A stretch of DNA of 64,000 bases from Couchioplanes azureus (GTDB lineage: Bacteria; Actinomycetota; Actinomycetes; Mycobacteriales; Micromonosporaceae), in assembly GCF_014648355.1 (NCBI RefSeq), contig NZ_BMQY01000002.1:845632-909631 (forward strand). Reading direction: 5' to 3'. Below are positions 63,098 through 64,000 of this stretch, in pieces. How positions within the stretch are numbered: position 1 is the first letter of the stretch; each line of letters starts with the position of its first letter. The notes under the pieces are model-generated. The model did no database searches. It had not been told where the DNA came from and saw only the letters and a list, made by a program, of their open reading frames with translations. Both the position numbers and the translations under genes were made by a program.

Positions 63098-63730
63098 GTG
63101 GTGACGACTTCCACGTTGCAGGTCCTGCGTCCGGGCCTGGTCGACTACCGCGAGGCCTGGGACGAGCAGCGGCGCCTGCACGAGGCCGTGGTGGCGGGCG
63201 AGCGGCCCGACACGATCCTGCTGCTCGAGCACCCCAGCGTCTTCACCGCGGGCAAGCGCACCGAGCCGACGGACCGCCCGGTCGACGGCACCCCGGTCGT
63301 CGACGTGGACCGGGGCGGCAAGATCACCTGGCACGGGCCGGGCCAGCTCGTCGGCTATCCGATCGTCAAGCTCGCCGACCCGGTGGACGTCGTGGCGTAC
63401 GTGCGCCGCATCGAGCAGCTGCTCATCGACGTGTGCGCGGAGTTCGGCGTGACCGCGGAGCGGGTCGAGGGCCGCAGCGGCGCCTGGGTCCGGGCCGACG
63501 ACCGGGGCCCGGACCGCAAGGTGGCGGCGATCGGCATCCGGGTGGCCCGGGGCGTCACCCAGCACGGCTTCGCCCTCAACTGCGACTGCGACCTGTCGCA
63601 CTTCGACCGCTTCGTCCCCTGCGGCATCCGCGACGCGGGCGTCACCTCGCTCACCGCGGAACTGGGCCGCCCGGTGACCGTCGCGGACGTCCTGCCGGTG
63701 GTCGAGCGACACCTGCCGACGCTGCTGTGA
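63098..63730 (+). CDS. lipB: Octanoyltransferase LipB
   Basis: 210 residues from GTG 63098 (or the next GTG at 63101). Family motifs: [34 protein letters not shown], catalytic Lys in [18 protein letters not shown] and catalytic Cys in [17 protein letters not shown]. It moves octanoyl from acyl carrier protein onto lipoyl domains such as the E2 in this window. lipA, usually next in actinobacteria, would lie beyond the window edge. Confidence 0.95.
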   Translation: MVTTSTLQVLRPGLVDYREAWDEQRRLHEAVVAGERPDTILLLEHPSVFTAGKRTEPTDRPVDGTPVVDVDRGGKITWHGPGQLVGYPIVKLADPVDVVAYVRRIEQLLIDVCAEFGVTAERVEGRSGAWVRADDRGPDRKVAAIGIRVARGVTQHGFALNCDCDLSHFDRFVPCGIRDAGVTSLTAELGRPVTVADVLPVVERHLPTLL

Positions 63731-63891
63731 AGCTCTACAACAACCCCCGCGACAAGCGCGTCTTCGTCCCCAACAAGGCGGGCGGCGTCTCCCTCAACTT
63801 CGGCCACCCGATCGCCTGGTGGATCCTCATCCTCATGACGATCCTCCCCCTGGCCATCGTCGCCGGCGTCACCATCGCCGTCCTCGCCTGA
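63727..63891 (+). CDS. 54-residue membrane protein, DUF5808-like
   Basis: Begins at GTG 63727, overlapping the lipB stop by four bases (GTGA). [20 protein letters not shown] is followed by [15 protein letters not shown] and one membrane helix to VTIAVLA. The Asn-Pro/Val-Pro/Asn-Phe-Gly pattern recalls DUF5808. Coupled translation with lipB suggests co-expression; the role is unknown. Confidence 0.75.
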   Translation: MKLYNNPRDKRVFVPNKAGGVSLNFGHPIAWWILILMTILPLAIVAGVTIAVLA

Positions 63892-64000
63892 CTGTGAGGC
63901 TGGTGGTGTCGGCTCATTGATGATGGGCTGGCGGCTGGCGGCGGTGGACGTGACCCCTCGCCTGACTGGCTTCGTGCCTTGGAGTGGACTTGTCCGTCTG

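Noticed and set aside
1..64000. tRNA, rRNA, transposase, integrase or prophage genes
   Set aside because: Intergenic gaps are almost all under 300 bp and no cloverleaf-like tRNA, rRNA segment, IS inverted repeats or phage proteins were recognised by reading.

Overview
The window is high-GC, densely packed bacterial DNA with strong GC third-position bias, frequent GTG starts and many ATGA/GTGA stop-start overlaps. Gene content (QcrCAB with a diheme cytochrome c subunit, CtaF, a PimB-type mannosyltransferase, a DUF3043 protein, a DEDD exonuclease/GIY-YIG fusion, DUF397- and DUF5808-like proteins) points to an actinomycete, most likely a Micromonosporaceae member such as Actinoplanes or Micromonospora. 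The family assignment is inference from recalled gene content. No rRNA, tRNA, CRISPR array, prophage or insertion sequence was recognised.

Layout: (1) 1-4.1 kb: the 3' part of a sensor kinase with its NarL-type regulator, a secreted carboxylesterase and a PNPOx-fold protein. (2) 4.1-11.9 kb: a GNAT acetyltransferase, a PimB-like mannosyltransferase, an M48 protease, a small Cys-cluster protein, a coiled-coil/NYN nuclease-like protein and a DEDD/GIY-YIG nuclease. (3) 12-19.4 kb: a Rel homologue lacking the regulatory C-terminus, a heterodimeric ABC exporter with one intact and one ruined ATP site, a NUDIX hydrolase, a sugar nucleotidyltransferase with a frame-shifting tandem duplication, and a stand-alone Lrp ligand-binding domain. 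(4) 19.5-28.7 kb: the respiratory block, qcrB-qcrA-qcrC-ctaE on the minus strand, a CtaG-like gene, an orphan receiver protein, trpD, then ctaF-ctaC; ctaD is not here. (5) 28.8-37.1 kb: a cysteine desulfurase with a TusA-like carrier, a P-loop kinase, a PfkB kinase, an A-type Fe-S carrier, glycerate kinase, nadA, a murA homologue and DUF3043. (6) 37.2-46.2 kb: accessory DNA with azlCD and an XRE/cupin regulator, a three-gene ABC-2 transporter and a 1500-residue TPR/WG-repeat protein full of in-frame tandem repeats. (7) 46.3-64 kb: an aldo/keto reductase, a site-2 protease, a cobU-cobT fusion and cobS, gcvT, pepA, lpd, a 2-oxoacid dehydrogenase E2, an epimerase, two tandem paralogous polytopic membrane proteins, lipB and a small membrane protein.

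Much of the core gene content matches, as I recall it, the Mycobacterium tuberculosis interval from pimB' (Rv2188c) to lipB (Rv2217). The accessory blocks therefore look like insertions into an old actinobacterial neighbourhood. Functional themes are aerobic respiration (bc1-aa3), Fe-S and sulfur handling (A-type carrier, desulfurase/TusA, the Fe-S enzyme NadA), late cobalamin assembly, and lipoate-dependent metabolism (GcvT, Lpd, E2, LipB). The least explained items are the WG-repeat protein, the CobT domain with eroded motifs, the asymmetric ABC exporter and the tandem membrane paralogues.
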